NCBI GenBank assembly: GCA_007922195.1
Contig: ML681992.1
Location: 35,379,444 to 35,443,443, forward strand
Reading direction: 5' to 3'
Source of the DNA: Podocnemis expansa
Taxonomy: Eukaryota > Chordata > Testudines > Podocnemididae
DNA length: 64,000 nt
The position numbers were made by a program, and so were the translations under genes. Positions 21,075 to 33,493 of the stretch are shown piece by piece (position 1 is the stretch's first letter; each line of letters starts with the position of its first letter). The notes under the pieces are model-generated. The model did not search any database and was not told the origin of the DNA. It was given only the letters and a program-made list of their open reading frames with translations.

Positions 21075-22738
21075 TGTACTAGATTCTTTTGCTGTTGAAG
21101 ATTCACAAAGGATTGTTCTACTCCTTTCCTGCCCCTTGTAGACTGAACCCTATCAGGATGCTAACTGGAAGAAGACAAAATAAATAAAAACAGCCATAAC
21201 CAGAGACACTGTTTCTTATGAAAAGTTTAACTGGTAGAGGAAACATATGGATTTGTCAGTACAGCCATTTGCAGAGCAGCACAGAGCAATGAATTTCTAT
21301 GCTGGTGCTGTAAAGATGTCAGTCAGTGGCTCTGTTGCTTCTGGGCCTGAAGGTAATATGTTGGCTGAGAAATCTGGACACGTTCATCCTACCAGGGGAC
21401 AGTGTGCTGCTGGAGGTGATGCACATCAGAAGAGATGTCACACTTTTAGAAGGAATGCAGAGGCATTGAGGTAGGCCAAATTCCCTACTGCTTATATTCT
21501 CCTTCTCCAATCAAGGTGTCAGGATGTGAACTGAATTTAGAAACACTCTGAGACTGGCTGCATGACAAAAGGTGTCAGAGAAAAGAAAGAAGTTAGACGG
21601 TTTGTAATACTGTGTCCCAAGGAAGCTTGATTATCCATGTACATCTATTAAATTAAATGAATGTGCTTGAACAGGAAGATATACAAGGGCTTCAGAGAAA
21701 TCAGTCGGCTGAAACACTACAATTTTCGATCCTTAGATTTAAGGATCCTTCCATCCTTACTTACAGCCTTCCAGTTAGATAGACAGGGTAAGAGACTTGA
21801 AAAACGATAAAGATGTATTTTGATTAGTGCATCTCCTCAAATGCTTTAAAACAGCCCTTTGAAACCTGTCAAGCACCCTAGAAACAATTCTCTCCAATCA
21901 GCACATTATAACATGGACCTCTAATTTCAAATTAGTGTTAGCAATGAAAATCTTTGGGAAAGACAGAAATAATATTCATAGGAGAAGTGATGACAATCAG
22001 AAAGGTTCCACCCCTGCAGAGAGATGGTGTGCGACAAGAAAGCTTTCTGATTTCATTGTTGCCACTAAAAGCATTAGTGGAGTATGGAGGGAGGAGAGAG
22101 AAACTGCATGGGGTATTGTTTTAGCATATGGCCAAGGTTGAAACAGGAGAGTCTTTATGTGTGTTGCAGAGGTTGGATAGAGCAATGACACAACAGTCTT
22201 ATGTTCAATGCATTCTTTCTGCTTTTCAATCTTCCATTTCTCTATCCTTATTCAACCAACCCTTTAAATATATTTTTCATTAGTCTCTCAGATAAGCAAC
22301 AGACATATGGTACTAATGTTTTTCAGGAGAATTACTGGGGATTTTAAAAGAAAATTTAATGAACAAGAGCAGCTGGTAAGCAGAATGTAAAATTAAAAAG
22401 GGGGGGGTAAGGAAGCCTGAGGGAATAGATATAGTTATTAATCACAAACAAATTCCTCAGCCTTTACTGGAATGAGGAGATGTTCACCAGAGAACAAATA
22501 CACAATAGTCAGTTGAAAGAAATCTATACTGGTTCACATGTAAAATGGTATCAGGGCTGTTGGCAAAGACCACCAATATCTTGGTCAGACTTCCCTGTGA
22601 AAATAGACTTCTAGGCAATGGCAAGGCCTCCCATACAATTGACAAAACAATGCAGCCAAGTACACAGTCTTGTTTGTGTTGAGCTGTGGTACTAGTGCTG
22701 ATACTGTGGATCTCCGATGTCAGCTGCTATATGAGCAG
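21075..22738. other. Unannotated sequence
   Basis: No recognisable coding domain, RNA gene or repeat terminus. Confidence 0.4.
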
Positions 22739-22749
22739 AGTTCCAAAGG

Positions 22750-23165
22750 GGGAGCCGTGTTAGTCAAGTTCAGCAAAAGAAGCAAGGAGTCCTGTGGCAC
22801 TTAAAGACTAACAGATTTATTTACTGCATGAGCTTTTCTGGGAGAAAATCCCACTTTGTCAGATGCTTTGAAGATGGGCAAACTTACAGAATGGGATGAA
22901 AATATATGTAAGGGAGTGTAAGATATGGGATCAGGTCATACTGTAACAGCAAATCAGAGCAGTTGCTAAGATTCAAACACTGGGAAACAGCACATAGAGC
23001 AGGGTGAAGTCAAATCGTCTATTGTAAAGGGAAAAGAAGCCATAGTCACGATTTAATCCTGCTTCCACACAATCAAATCTGCATATCAATTCTAATTCAG
23101 CTGTTTCTCTTTGAAGTCTTGATGTGCCATTGACTTTCTTGAGCATAGTCATTAACAAGTCGGTA
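22750..23165 (-). mobile_element. Penelope-like element copy 3, 5'-truncated
   Basis: The minus-strand copy has its 3' tail at the left (GTTCCAAAGGGGGAGCCGTG... to ...GATGCTTTGAAGATGG, 22,750-22,877). The endonuclease C-terminal region follows to the right. It has no second head repeat and stops near 23,165 within the endonuclease. Confidence 0.8.
22973..23165 (-). pseudogene. PLE endonuclease C-terminal fragment (copy 3)
   Basis: The minus-strand frame carries DLLMTMLKKVNGTSRLQRE, then TAELELICRFD and AGLNRDYGFF. These are the same C-terminal endonuclease blocks as in copies 1 and 2. The catalytic YIG part is missing because of 5' truncation. Confidence 0.75.
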
Positions 23166-23520
23166 CTGGGTCCCAACCCATAGTTTGAAATCCACTGCCT
23201 TGGATGAGTTCAAATCCTTTTCACTAGCAACTGAAAAGCTTTTATTATTTTAGTTTATTGCCCCCAGTGACTTAGCTGGTGATTGCAGTTCACTTTTTAG
23301 TCCGCCTCACAAAGAGTTTCATCACAATTGAACTACATATTTAAATATAAGAATTTATGCTTGTTTGCAGCCTTAACAAAGAAGTCTGTAATTAAATGGG
23401 AACAGAGAGTGAGCTGCCTACACACAGAATAGGACCTTGTTTTCATACATGTATGTAAACTACCTATCACACTGGGTACTATTGTATGTGAAGGAATATT
23501 ACTAGTTGAGGACTACCCTC
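23166..23520. other. Unannotated sequence
   Basis: Short spacer between a PLE and a Harbinger-like MITE. Nothing was recognised. Confidence 0.4.
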
Positions 23521-23523
23521 TTA

Positions 23524-24099
23524 GGACTTGTCTGCACTGGGGGTGGGATTCTAATTCAATCTTAGGCTGTCGAATTACAGAAGGGGATCGCAAGCAACCA
23601 CAGCAAATTACTTGCTCTGGGTATTAAGTCCCCACTACTCACTTTACTTCCTGAAATGCATGGCACTGTCGATAATAGGTGCAGGGACTTGTGGGGAGGC
23701 AGTCATCTGCTATTCACTTCCCCTGCCCTCTTCTCTAAAGGGAAGGAAAAAAACCAGAAAAAGCTTTCCTTGCTGTTTCTCAGCCTCAGGCACAACAGAC
23801 AGGCACTGTGCTTTATGCAGAGAGAGGAACTGTGAAAACTTTCCAGGGCTGCAGGCAGGGAATGAGCTATGTTGCTATGGCATAGCAGACTGGAAAAACT
23901 GCTCTCTGGCCACATGGAGCTAAATTCAAATTGTAGAGTTCAGCCTCAGTGCTATACCACTTGAAGGGTTGGTGTTAGCAGGTTGAATTATAGGTCCGTT
24001 TTTTTTTTTTCAACTATACTGTTCTGACAGTGGAGGCAGAGGCTGCAAAATGTCAAGGTAAGCAGCATTATGTCAAACTTCATCAGTGTAGACCAAGGC
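23524..24099. mobile_element. Harbinger-like MITE, 576 bp, TTA duplication
   Basis: The ends GGACTTGTCTGCACTG and (complement) GCCTTGGTCTACACTG are flanked by TTA at 23,521-23,523 and 24,100-24,102. The 3-bp TTA duplication is the PIF/Harbinger signature. No transposase is encoded. Confidence 0.65.
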
Positions 24100-24104
24100 T
24101 TAGT

Positions 24105-24597
24105 CAGGGCTAGTTTTGGACGGATGAAGTTTTCACTGGTATTAATTTGGCTTGGCTTTTTTTGTGGATAAAGTCTTCCTTCAATTCAGACTGAAAACTT
24201 TTTCCTTAGAAAAACTCTCATTTTTTAAAGATTGCAACAGTTCAGAGGGATACAGAAAGGTATTACCTTAAATAAACAGCCCAGTAATAAGATTTCCTTA
24301 TTCAGTGATGAAATAGGATCTATTTACTCTGAATTAAATTAGACTTTTCACATGGTACTAACTGTTCAGGACTTTAAACTGTAATCATTTTGTATTGGGT
24401 AGTTTGCCTTGTTGGTAGACTGTCTTCAGGGATACAGTATATTGGTTTAAGGGAATGAACTATGAACACCATATCATTCTGATTTCTTTGGCTAATTTGA
24501 TCGTTACACTATCTTTGTATTTGAAGGAAGACATTTTTTTATAGCTCAGTGGTTGCTTCTCCAGTGAAATCATGTAGAACCTGTGATGTCACAGTTA
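24105..24597. other. Unannotated AT-rich sequence
   Basis: No gene or repeat boundary was recognised. Confidence 0.4.
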
Positions 24598-24605
24598 CTC
24601 TGTGG

Positions 24606-25053
24606 CAGGGGCGGCCAAACTTATGGAACTCAAGAGCCATACAAGTTGCTTATTAAACCTTTGAGAGCCACACTGAGGCATATAGCCACATACTTTTACC
24701 TACTCCAAAATTACTAAGTTTAAAATTCATTGCGCAGCTTAATTTTATCATAAAAAGAGGACACATGTTGATCCTACTAATGTCAGATTCTAATAATTAC
24801 TTAAGGTTACCATGAAAATTAGGCCTATACAGTAAAAACCTAGCTGCTGCTTGATGTAGAAGACTGCAGGCTAGTGGCGAGTTATTTAAAATCCCAACCA
24901 TGCCACACTTCTCCCCGCTAATGCCGCACTTCTTCCCACCGTCCCAACCTCTTCCTGAACTCCTAGGCTGAGGCTGCTTTCCTAAATTGATTTGCTGACG
25001 TTCTTCTGGGAGCCACAATTTTTCATTCAAGAGCTGCAGTTTGGCCACTCCTG
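24606..25053. mobile_element. hAT MITE, longer family member (448 bp)
   Basis: The ends CAGGGGCGGCCAAACTT and (complement) CAGGAGTGGCCAAACTG are the family also found at 45,675 and 48,816. The flanks CTCTGTGG and CTCTATGA are an 8-bp duplication with two G/A differences. It carries a middle segment of about 250 bp that the two shorter copies lack. Confidence 0.75.
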
Positions 25054-25061
25054 CTCTATGA

Positions 25062-28000
25062 CATAACGGTGACATACACAACATAAAAGTTGTCCCTTCC
25101 CTATGAACATCTTCCTTGGAACTTCCTGATTTCTATTAACTCTGCCAAACCCAGAAGTTCTCTCATAGGATCATTTTCCCAGCATACCTTTCCCAGCATA
25201 CCTTGTTTCCTTTAAATCTGGCAAAGCCAAAGAGATGCCCAACTCTACTGGCTGTTTGGAAGGGATTGCTGCGTGTTGCATCTTTCCTCCAGTAGGAGAG
25301 AGACTTTTAATTCCTGCTAAGTTTTCCTGTAGGTTCCACCTTCTTTTTGCTGAGGAGATGGTACCTTCTTGTATCTAGCTAAGCAACAAAGCAGCATGTC
25401 ACAAATAAGGGACTGTGATTTCACTGTAGGATCAGCTCATGACTGAGAACCTGGGCTACACAGCGGAAATCTCTTGTTTGAACACATTATCTGTATCAGT
25501 AGAATAAAGAATCCTTAAGAATGCAAGAAAGTAAGTGGCTTTTGTATGTACAGTGCAATATAAAAATCCCTCTTGAAGAGCTGGCTACCATCCATGGGAA
25601 ATGAAGGTGCTTTGCTTGTTGCAGGAGTTGGAATGTCATAAAATAGGACACTGTGTGCATTTGTTTTTTTAATGCTATGGAAAAAGCCAATAATGGCAGG
25701 GGGTCTTTGGTCCAGTCCAGTCCCTTCCATGGCTCTTAACAGGCAACCCATATTATCCCACTAATAAGTGTTTCATGCTTCACTTTAAATAGATTGTTCT
25801 TTCCACTTATGTGGAACAAAGTAGTGTATCTGCATCATTTCTGTCCTTAAGGTGATACAAGCACATCTAACAGTAAAGAGGGACTGTGTTTTGTGGGACT
25901 TAATGGGATATGCTATGAGACTTCTGTGCACCCTAGAAAGCAAGGCAGAGAAGCCATTCTCAATCAGGACTGATGATCCAGTGACTGCTTCCTATTCCAA
26001 CCTAAAAAGACTTGGGTGGATTTAGACATTTGATGTACTAAGGCAATCCAGCTTTGATCCTGGAAGCTGTTTCCTTGCTCTAGACTCAGCACAGGCAATC
26101 CCTTATAAATACCAGCAAGATCCCTAGTGACGCACTAACAGTAGAGATGAAAATCCAATGTTTGCACTGCTTCTCAAAAGAAAATGATAAAACCCTGAGA
26201 TTCTCACTAACCCATTGTGAAAGATGCAGATTAGCAAGACTTGGCAGAAGATGCTAAATCTTATCCACCGCTCCATGATGATCACATTAATCATGTGTGC
26301 TACCTACTGGGCTGAAAATGAAGGGTTCCTTAATGTGCACTTTAGTTACACAGCACACTTAGTGGTCTCTCTCTTCCAGTGCAAGACCCCCATAAGCCCT
26401 GTGTAGGGAGAAATAATTCATGTAAAAGGGATGTTTTCACTGATGGTGCTTATTTAGATAAGTACCTTCCAAATAAGGTACAATTTAGATGGTTCCTTGG
26501 CTCCCCAATACATTTCTTTAGGCAAAATTGCCCAAGCTGTTGTCTGAATCTCCTCAGGGGTTCTATAGTTATTGAAAATATTTGTTTTGTTCTGTGATGA
26601 AACTATAGGACAAATATTTCTTATCAAGCAGGCATAGCCTGCAAATATGTTGAAGCCTAAATATTAAAGACTTGTCTTTAAACATGTGGCAAAGGACAAA
26701 AGGAGCGTTGTCACTGAAAAGCAACAGAGAAACAGTGGAGATGTAAAGGTCTGAATAACTCATAACCTGTGTCAATACTCAGCATTTTTGCTGAGGAAAA
26801 TCATCACAATAATAAGCAGCAGCTAGACTACAGATTTATACGGAACAGAAGTAAGTCGGGGCCAAAAAGAGAGCTAAAAGAGAACTAACTGAATGACTCA
26901 GAGTATTAGCATCAGTATATGGAAGCGTATAAACCCAGGTCAGTGGAAACCAAAAGACATTTCCATGTGATGCCTCTCAGTGGCATGTAAAATGTGAAAT
27001 AAGTACAACTTTCAGTCCAGTTCCCAGAGGCTAAAGCTCACATTGCTAACAGCACACTCATAATTTGCACTAATAGGTAATCTCAGCTCTGAAAACCAAA
27101 TGACTACAGGGAAGAAATTCTCTTTCATCTCTAAAGTGGTTCCGGTTAGGGCTGTTGTATATTGGTGGGATCAAAGGGAAGCAAAGTTTGCACCATGGCT
27201 GTCCATGCACTGCCGAAATAGAGGATGTCTTCTATCTTGCATGAGCATTGGATTCCTTTTAAAAAAGCAAGAGATGAATGAGTGCCCTAGGAAACTCTCA
27301 GCTGAGGAGGAAATTGCCTCTTGCATTTTTAAGACTCCCTCAGTATCCCGGCACTCTGTCACCTCTGATGAAGACATGATGTTGGAAAGTCCCCCTTTGT
27401 CTATGAGGAAAGGACAGCCTTTTACGTATATAGTGTGTGCAGGTGCTTGATCTGACTGACAATGAACTGATGAGCATGAAAAAAATTTGAACAAACAGAA
27501 CAATGTCAGGGGAGGTTCACATTTCTGTATTAAACATGCAAGGGCTGTTGCAGATAGGGCTTATCTCACCAACCATTATTACTTCAGCTAAGGCAGTCTA
27601 AGAACTCTTCAAGGATAAGCCAAAAAAACCCCCAAAATTCCATGTTGCAGAGTTGATGATAATTATAATCTACCAACAGCTCATCAGCTCAGTATGTGTT
27701 GGAGCTATAGGATTTTATCTAATCATAACTGGAGACTAAGAGGGAGCATACAGGTCTTTAAGTGCCCTGTGGAGTGGACACGTCCCACCCCTCCTGTCAG
27801 CTCCAAAAGACTAATTAATGCTGGAAAAAGGCATCCTCTACTTAACAGGTTTTCACAGGAAAAATATTGGTTATGGTTATGCCCACGGGTGGTGGGATAT
27901 GTAACCTACACAATTAGTGAAAGAGTTAACTGGAGATAAGAGCAACTGAAAGATGAAACTCAGCTGTTGGAGGAGCTAGCTGGTGAACATAAATGGAGAA

Positions 28001-28325
28001 AGCCATATGAGGCCAAAGAGAGGAAGAATTTCTGCAGTTCCTCTCTGGAGGCTGGAGAGTGTGGGAAAGACTTAGAAGCAGATGCACAATGAGCCCTGGG
28101 AGGGGCTGTGGAAAAAGGCATGAAGTAAAAAGTCCAGTAGGCAGTGAGGAATCTCCTTGCCTACAACATGGAGAAATTAGTGCTCTTTAAGTTGGGTATG
28201 AATTTAAAATGCTCTCGCTACTCTGCACTAACTCCCTTTGTGGACCCACTTACTGTGTCCTGTGATTGTCTTCAGGCAGTTTAGCTTAGTACATTTCCTA
28301 AGTGCATTAAGATGAAGTGTACAAA
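25062..28325. other. Unannotated sequence
   Basis: About 3.3 kb with no recognisable gene, RNA or repeat end. The open frames at 27,100-27,450 (plus) and 27,171-27,503 (minus) overlap antisense and have no known domain. Confidence 0.4.
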
Positions 28326-28673
28326 GGGCTTGTCTACATGGCCCCACAGTGAAGTCGTGATGGTGTGAAGTGTAGCACACAAAAGCATGCTTTGCTATAA
28401 CTGCCTCATGTAGACCCATCAAGTGCAAACTAAAAGGCACCCAGTTTGCGAACACAAACTAGGAACCTTCATTCTTGCCAGGAAGAGTGCAGCACACTAA
28501 AGTGCAAGGTACTTCACATCCTTGTAGTCTGAACTTCAGAGCCATGTAAACATGCCCAAGGCAGCCATAGAGTACAGTGAGTGTGTCTACTCGGAGAGTT
28601 AGTGCCACATAGCTACTGCATGCTATCCAGTATGTACCAGATACTGCAAGCTTTCCCCTATGTAGATAAGACC
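28326..28673. mobile_element. Harbinger-like MITE, TIR relative
   Basis: The left end GGGCTTGTCTACATGG and the right end complement GGTCTTATCTACATAGG pair as TIRs of the same type as the 23.5, 43.3 and 46.0 kb elements. No clear target duplication is left, and no transposase is present. Confidence 0.55.
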
Positions 28674-28679
28674 TAGTGA

Positions 28680-29190
28680 GCAGACCTGTGCTGTTTGGCA
28701 CAGGATCTCTGTAGTGGAACCCAGAGGAGAAAGAAAGCTTGGGTTCCTCTGGAAAAAGTAATGTGGATACCCCAAATCCAAGGGGTTGAACTATTGAGTT
28801 TGGAGCCAGACCTCCAGGGAAAAAGCCCTGGGAGGTGTTGCTCTGCACCTGTGCAGGAGTTATATATATCTAAGCTTAGTTTATTTGATACTCTCTGTAT
28901 CCCAGGAGGGATGGAACTAAACCAGCCTAACCAGAGGGCTGAGTCACAAGAAGGAGCAGACCACGGTGAAGTTAATGTGGCTGTCAGTATAGGGTGCCTG
29001 AAGAGAAGAGCCTCCTATGTCCTGCCCAGCCCGAAAAGGGCATTCAGCAGTAAAACATCAGCTTTCCCAGAGATCTGATATATTATTATGAGGGCAGTGT
29101 ATCTGGGGTAACAGAATATATATTTCTGAACTAGCCAAAGATTTTACTGAGGAAGCAAGTTTCAGGATATGTTGGTTTATTAGACAAGAA
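28680..29190. other. Unannotated sequence next to an integrase fossil
   Basis: GC-moderate sequence with no domain recognised. It might be non-coding DNA of the same retroelement as the integrase remnant that follows, but this is unproven. Confidence 0.3.
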
Positions 29191-29194
29191 GAGA

Positions 29195-29740
29195 GTGCCA
29201 GTTAAAAGCATTCATTTTGGAAAAGTGAGCAAGCGCCTTCTGAGACCTTCAAACTCCTTTTTGGTAGCTAGTTATGGATATTGTCTACCCCTTAGAATAG
29301 AGTTGATCAAGTTACCAGAATATATTCTTGCTATGACATTTGTGATTGTCACTGTATATCACAAGGCATGCCCACTAAGGGATATAAAAATTCTACAGGT
29401 TATACCAGTTGTTTTACTAGTTCAACTGTTTTCTTCAGTTGGAGTTCCAGGTGAAGTATTCGCAGATCAAGGAACTAATTTTACACCTCTGTTGATGCTG
29501 TCTCTAGGTAAAGAGATTGGTATAAAACTATTAAAACAACACCCTACCCACTCTAGAATGTATGGTTTAGTAGAGTACTGTAACCAGACACTAAAAGCCA
29601 AGATCTGAAAATCTCACTCAGAGACAGGCAAGATTAGGACAAGTGGGTACTATTTCTGCTAATTGTACACTGTGAAATTTCCTACATCTCTATAGGATTC
29701 TATCCATTTCAGCCTCAATATGGCTGGGAAAGTAGGCAAT
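29195..29740 (+). pseudogene. Gypsy-type integrase fossil
   Basis: The open frame 29,195-29,608 contains VGVPGEVFADQGTNFTPLL, the second catalytic Asp block of LTR-element integrases. It is followed by YGLVEYCNQTLKAKI, the Glu block in degraded form (VERFNRTLK-like in the family). After the stop, IGFYPFQPQYGWES in a shifted frame matches the post-catalytic block. The first Asp block is unrecognisable. No LTR, RT or gag is nearby, so this is an isolated remnant. It differs from the two other integrases in the window. Confidence 0.7.
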
Positions 29741-29759
29741 CTTCTGCATTAATATTACT

Positions 29760-30900
29760 TGTATTTGTTACCTGACTTTTGTGAGTCAATTTAATTTATT
29801 TTTTATAGGTTGCTTTCAATTTAAATAACCTAGTTCTAGCTATATCTATATGGACATATAAAAAGCATGACCCGACTTTCTTTGCTTCCTCACATCACTG
29901 ATTTGAATGAGCCTGTGACCCACAATTCTGCATGATAGCTGAAGTGTAACAGTATATGTTCCCCTGGAGGCATTCTGGCTGTCTCAGAACTCCCATTGCT
30001 AGGGAGTTTTTTGCCACTCCTGTTTCCAAAAGCAGGCTGTTACATAGTAGCCACAACATAACTTTTCTTGATGCAGCCAGCAAAGAATGACACTGCTTTC
30101 ACCTGGATAAATGTTATTTTTTTTCCTAACAAGAACAAAAATCCTTTTTTTTTTTTTCCCCCACTGCAAACTGATTGTAGATACCATATATTGCACACTT
30201 CATTCTTCTGTCTATATTACCTGCATTTATTTAGCACAGTGTGGGATGAAAATGTGCCCCTGAGACTAAGCAGGTACATTAAACTCCCACCAGCCATTGT
30301 GGAAGCAAAGGTATCTACTCAAACTATGTGTAAATGCCATTGTTAGTGACATTAAACAGCTATCATGTGTGCAGTGCAGACATCACAGTTGTGTTAGTGT
30401 GTTGACACATTGTTGTATTGCTCAGCAGGACAAACTAGAACAACTGTGTCAGTTTTTGTCTTAAGAACATGTTCCTTGTGTCTCTGAAAACTGGCTGCAC
30501 AAAAAGGTAAATATTGTTATAATTAGTTAATATTGTTTGCTAGCTACACAATTAGATACATCACAAGGAGAATCCTGCATATTATGTCAGGATTACATGT
30601 ATTTTTATTACTATTGGAATCACGTTGTGGGAACAAATACCAGATGTTAACTTAACCAAGACTGGTTTTGAAGCTGTTGTGATATGGTTCCAAATAAATA
30701 CTGGAGATTATTCTACATCACCAGTCAATTAGTATCTATGTACTACAAAGCAATTAAAGACAGCCCTGAATGTACCCTAAATTGTAATAATCACTCATCC
30801 TTCCTTCTTTCAGTGCGCAAATTTGTTTGTGTTCCTCTTTTTACACTTCCTATGTTTCAGATTATGGGCATTGCTATGACAAACTTAAATCAGAACATGG
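29760..30900. other. Unannotated sequence
   Basis: AT-rich DNA with a poly-T run near 30,147-30,158. No gene was recognised. Confidence 0.4.
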
Positions 30901-30904
30901 GCTA

Positions 30905-31335
30905 GACTGGGCCTTGTCTGTAGGGACATACGGGAGGGTGGGGCTCAGGGCCAATTGGTCTATGGGGCCCCAGCCCCCCCATGCTGGGGGGACAGGTTGG
31001 GCCATTCCAGAGACAAGGCTCCACAGTCCTGCTCCACCCCTAGACTGGCTGCTCCACCCTGGGGGGTGTGGTGGCCCAGTCTAGAAGTTGGGTTCCACGC
31101 TCCCCCCCCCCCGGCCCTCTCTTTCGACTCACTGCCAAAGGCAGCGGTGTGGAGGGGGGGACAGCGCAGCAGTGGGGGGGGACAGCAGTGCAGGGCAGTG
31201 TGGGGCCGATGGAACCACAGGGCCTCGGGCAGTCACCTTGCTCGCCCCACCCCAGGACAGCCGTGCCTGTCTGATCTCCTCTGGGAAGAGGTTTCATGGC
31301 CCAGGACTGCCACTGCAAATTCATTGTACTGTGGA
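30905..31335. other. GC-rich non-coding block
   Basis: An abrupt GC-rich patch with G and C runs (GGGGGGG near 31,157 and 31,174; CCCCCCCCCC near 31,104) in AT-rich surroundings. Overlapping open frames on both strands are compositional. It may be the interior of a DNA transposon whose ends I could not define. Confidence 0.4.
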
Positions 31336-31399
31336 CTCTGGTTTAAGATAAGACGCTGATTACTAACTAAAGCATTCATGTAGCCAGTAGCTGTCTTTT

Positions 31400-31990
31400 C
31401 ATAGCTCCACAGAATTTAAAGTCAGAAGGGAGCATTAGATCAATTAGTCCAACTTCCATTTATCCTACACTATTAAATACTACCCAGTATGCTTTATTGA
31501 GCCCAATAACTGGTGTTTGCTTGAAGCAGGTCTTCCAGAAAATTATCTAGTCTTGATCTGAAAGCACCAAGAGGTGAAGAATTCACCATTTCCATTGGTA
31601 GTTTGTTCCAATGGTTGTCATAACCATTTCAAAAAAATTGTGCCTTATTTCTAATTTGAATGTGTCTGGTTTCAGGTTCCAGGCATTTGTCTTTGCTTTG
31701 TCTTTCTCTGCTAGGCTGAAAAGTCCTTTAATGCTGATATTTTCTCCTTGTAAAGGTACTTGTGCAAAGTAATTAAGTCACAGCTCTGATTAAACAGGTT
31801 GAGCTTTTTATGGTTCTCACTGCATGGTATTTTCTGCAGTCCTTGAATCATTTTTGTGTCTCTTCTTTGCACCATCTTTAATTTTTCACCTTTTTCAAAA
31901 CAGATGCCAGAACTGGACATGGTATTCCACTGTTGGTCTCACTATAATATTCAATACCATACATAGAGAAAAAAATCACCTCCTTATTCA
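31400..31990 (-). mobile_element. CR1-like LINE fragment
   Basis: AAAGTCAGAAGGGAGCATTAG...TTAGTCCAACTTCC is the antisense view of a CR1/L3 3' region. Further right, the minus frame 31,920-31,711 contains KMVQRRDTKMIQGLQ and a LHKYLYKEK block, matching the RT C-terminus. It is old and broken. Confidence 0.7.
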
Positions 31991-32369
31991 TACTCCTTTC
32001 TCAGATGTTTATACATCTGAATAGTGTAGTAGCTCCTTTGGCACATCATCTCACAGGGTGTTCTTGTTCAGTTTCTTGTCCTTTATGATTACAGTGGTCA
32101 TATGTTGAGGCTTTTGGCTGCGATAGTCCCTATTAAGCTCTGTCCTGGGCCTCACACATTTTTTGGCAAAACTGGGTCTTTGTCCTACATGCTTGTGCAC
32201 TAACGGGGGATGGAAAAATATTCATGACTCCTAAATTCTTTTTAGAGTCGTTACTATTCGGGATTCAGTGCTCCGTTTTGCAGGTTTGTCCTGGATTCTT
32301 TCTTGCAGCTACATATTTACGTGGATAGGCATGAGTGACTAATGACTGCAGATCATACCAAAAGTCTTT

Positions 32370-33490
32370 GGCTATGTTCACACAGGGTATGCTTGTTTCG
32401 AAACAAGCTGTTTCGAAACAAGCTGTTTCGAAATAACAGATTATTTTGAAACACCTTATTTCGAGGACAAAAAACTTTGTCCTCGAAATAAGGCAGCGAA
32501 ATAGCATGTCCACAGTGTGGACATGCTATTCCGCCTGGGGAGGGGATTGCAGGCACCGGCGGGGTAAAGCGTGGCTGGGCATCCGCCAGGAAAGGGGCGG
32601 CGGGGCACCTCAGCCTGGGGGCTTTAAAGCTCCCGCTGCCCCCAAACCTCGGTGTGCGGCCCCGGAACGTGGCTGGAGACCGCTGCTGCCAGGGCCAGAG
32701 TGAGCGCCGGCCCGGAATCCCCGGGCCGATGCTCCTGGGGGAGGCGTGGCCAGGGCATTCCCCGGACACGCCCCCGGAATCCCCGGCGCGACGCTCCTGC
32801 TGGGGATTCCGGGGGCGTGTCTGGGGGATGCCCCGGCCACGCCTCCCACAGGAGCGTTGGTGCCGGGGATTCCAGGCTGGCGCTCACTCTGGCCCCGGCA
32901 GCAGCGGTCTCCAGCCACGTTCCGGGGCTGTGCCCCCAGGTTTGGGGGAAGCGGGGGCTTTAAAGCCCCCAGGGTGAGGCGCCCCTCCACCCCTTTCCTG
33001 GCAGGTGCCTGCAGCCCCTGCAGGCACCGGCGGGGTAAAGCGCCCATGTCCCCTGCAGGCATGTCCCCTGCAGACATGTCCCCTGCAGGCACCGGCGGCG
33101 TGCCGCGCAGGCCCGCGCCTCACCTGGCCGGTGCCTGCAGCCCCGTGCCCCCCGCCCACGGACACCCCTCAGCACCCTAGCCAGGGTGCTGAGGGGGTGC
33201 TGCCCTTCCTCCCAGGGTGCTTAGCACCCTGGGAGGAAGGTCACATGTTGTTTCGGAACACTTTGTTCCAAAACAACATGTCCAAACAGGTCTGTTTCGA
33301 AACCTCTGGTTTCGAAACAACCCTGTTTCGAAAGCAAACGAGGTTTAAGTTGTTTCAGAAGAGCCACGGCCATTTTGAAACAAGCTGTTTGCTTGTTTCG
33401 AAATGGCCGTGTGTCGAGTGTGGCCATGGCACTTCTTATTTTGAAACAACCCCTGTTGTTTCAAAATAAGAAGTGTGTGTGGCCATACCC
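32370..33490. mobile_element. 1.12-kb palindromic foldback TIR element
   Basis: The ends GGCTATGTTCACACAGGG and (complement) GGGTATGGCCACACACAC are flanked by TTT on both sides (32,367-32,369; 33,491-33,493). Outer zones carry many TTTCGAAA-centred palindromes. The inner zone (about 32,540-33,010) is a GC-rich inverted repeat centred near 32,794; for example GGAACGTGGCTGGAGACC at about 32,664 pairs with GGTCTCCAGCCACGTTCC at about 32,907. Most of the element could fold into one hairpin. It has no transposase; its long open frames on both strands come from the GC-rich arms. Confidence 0.75.
33044..33092. repeat. 15-bp tandem repeat, 3 units
   Basis: ATGTCCCCTGCAGGC is repeated three times with one substitution, in the right half of the foldback element. 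The left half lacks it, so it probably expanded after the arms formed. Confidence 0.65.
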
Positions 33491-33493
33491 TTT

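Noticed and set aside
28459..29078. Frames at 28,459-28,848 (minus) and 28,695-29,078 (plus) as genes
   Set aside because: They overlap antisense, the first overlaps a MITE, and neither has a recognisable domain.
32446..33469. Long open frames (up to 160 codons) on both strands
   Set aside because: They come from the inverted GC-rich arms of the foldback element. The two strands give mirror-like proteins, so no coding role is supported.
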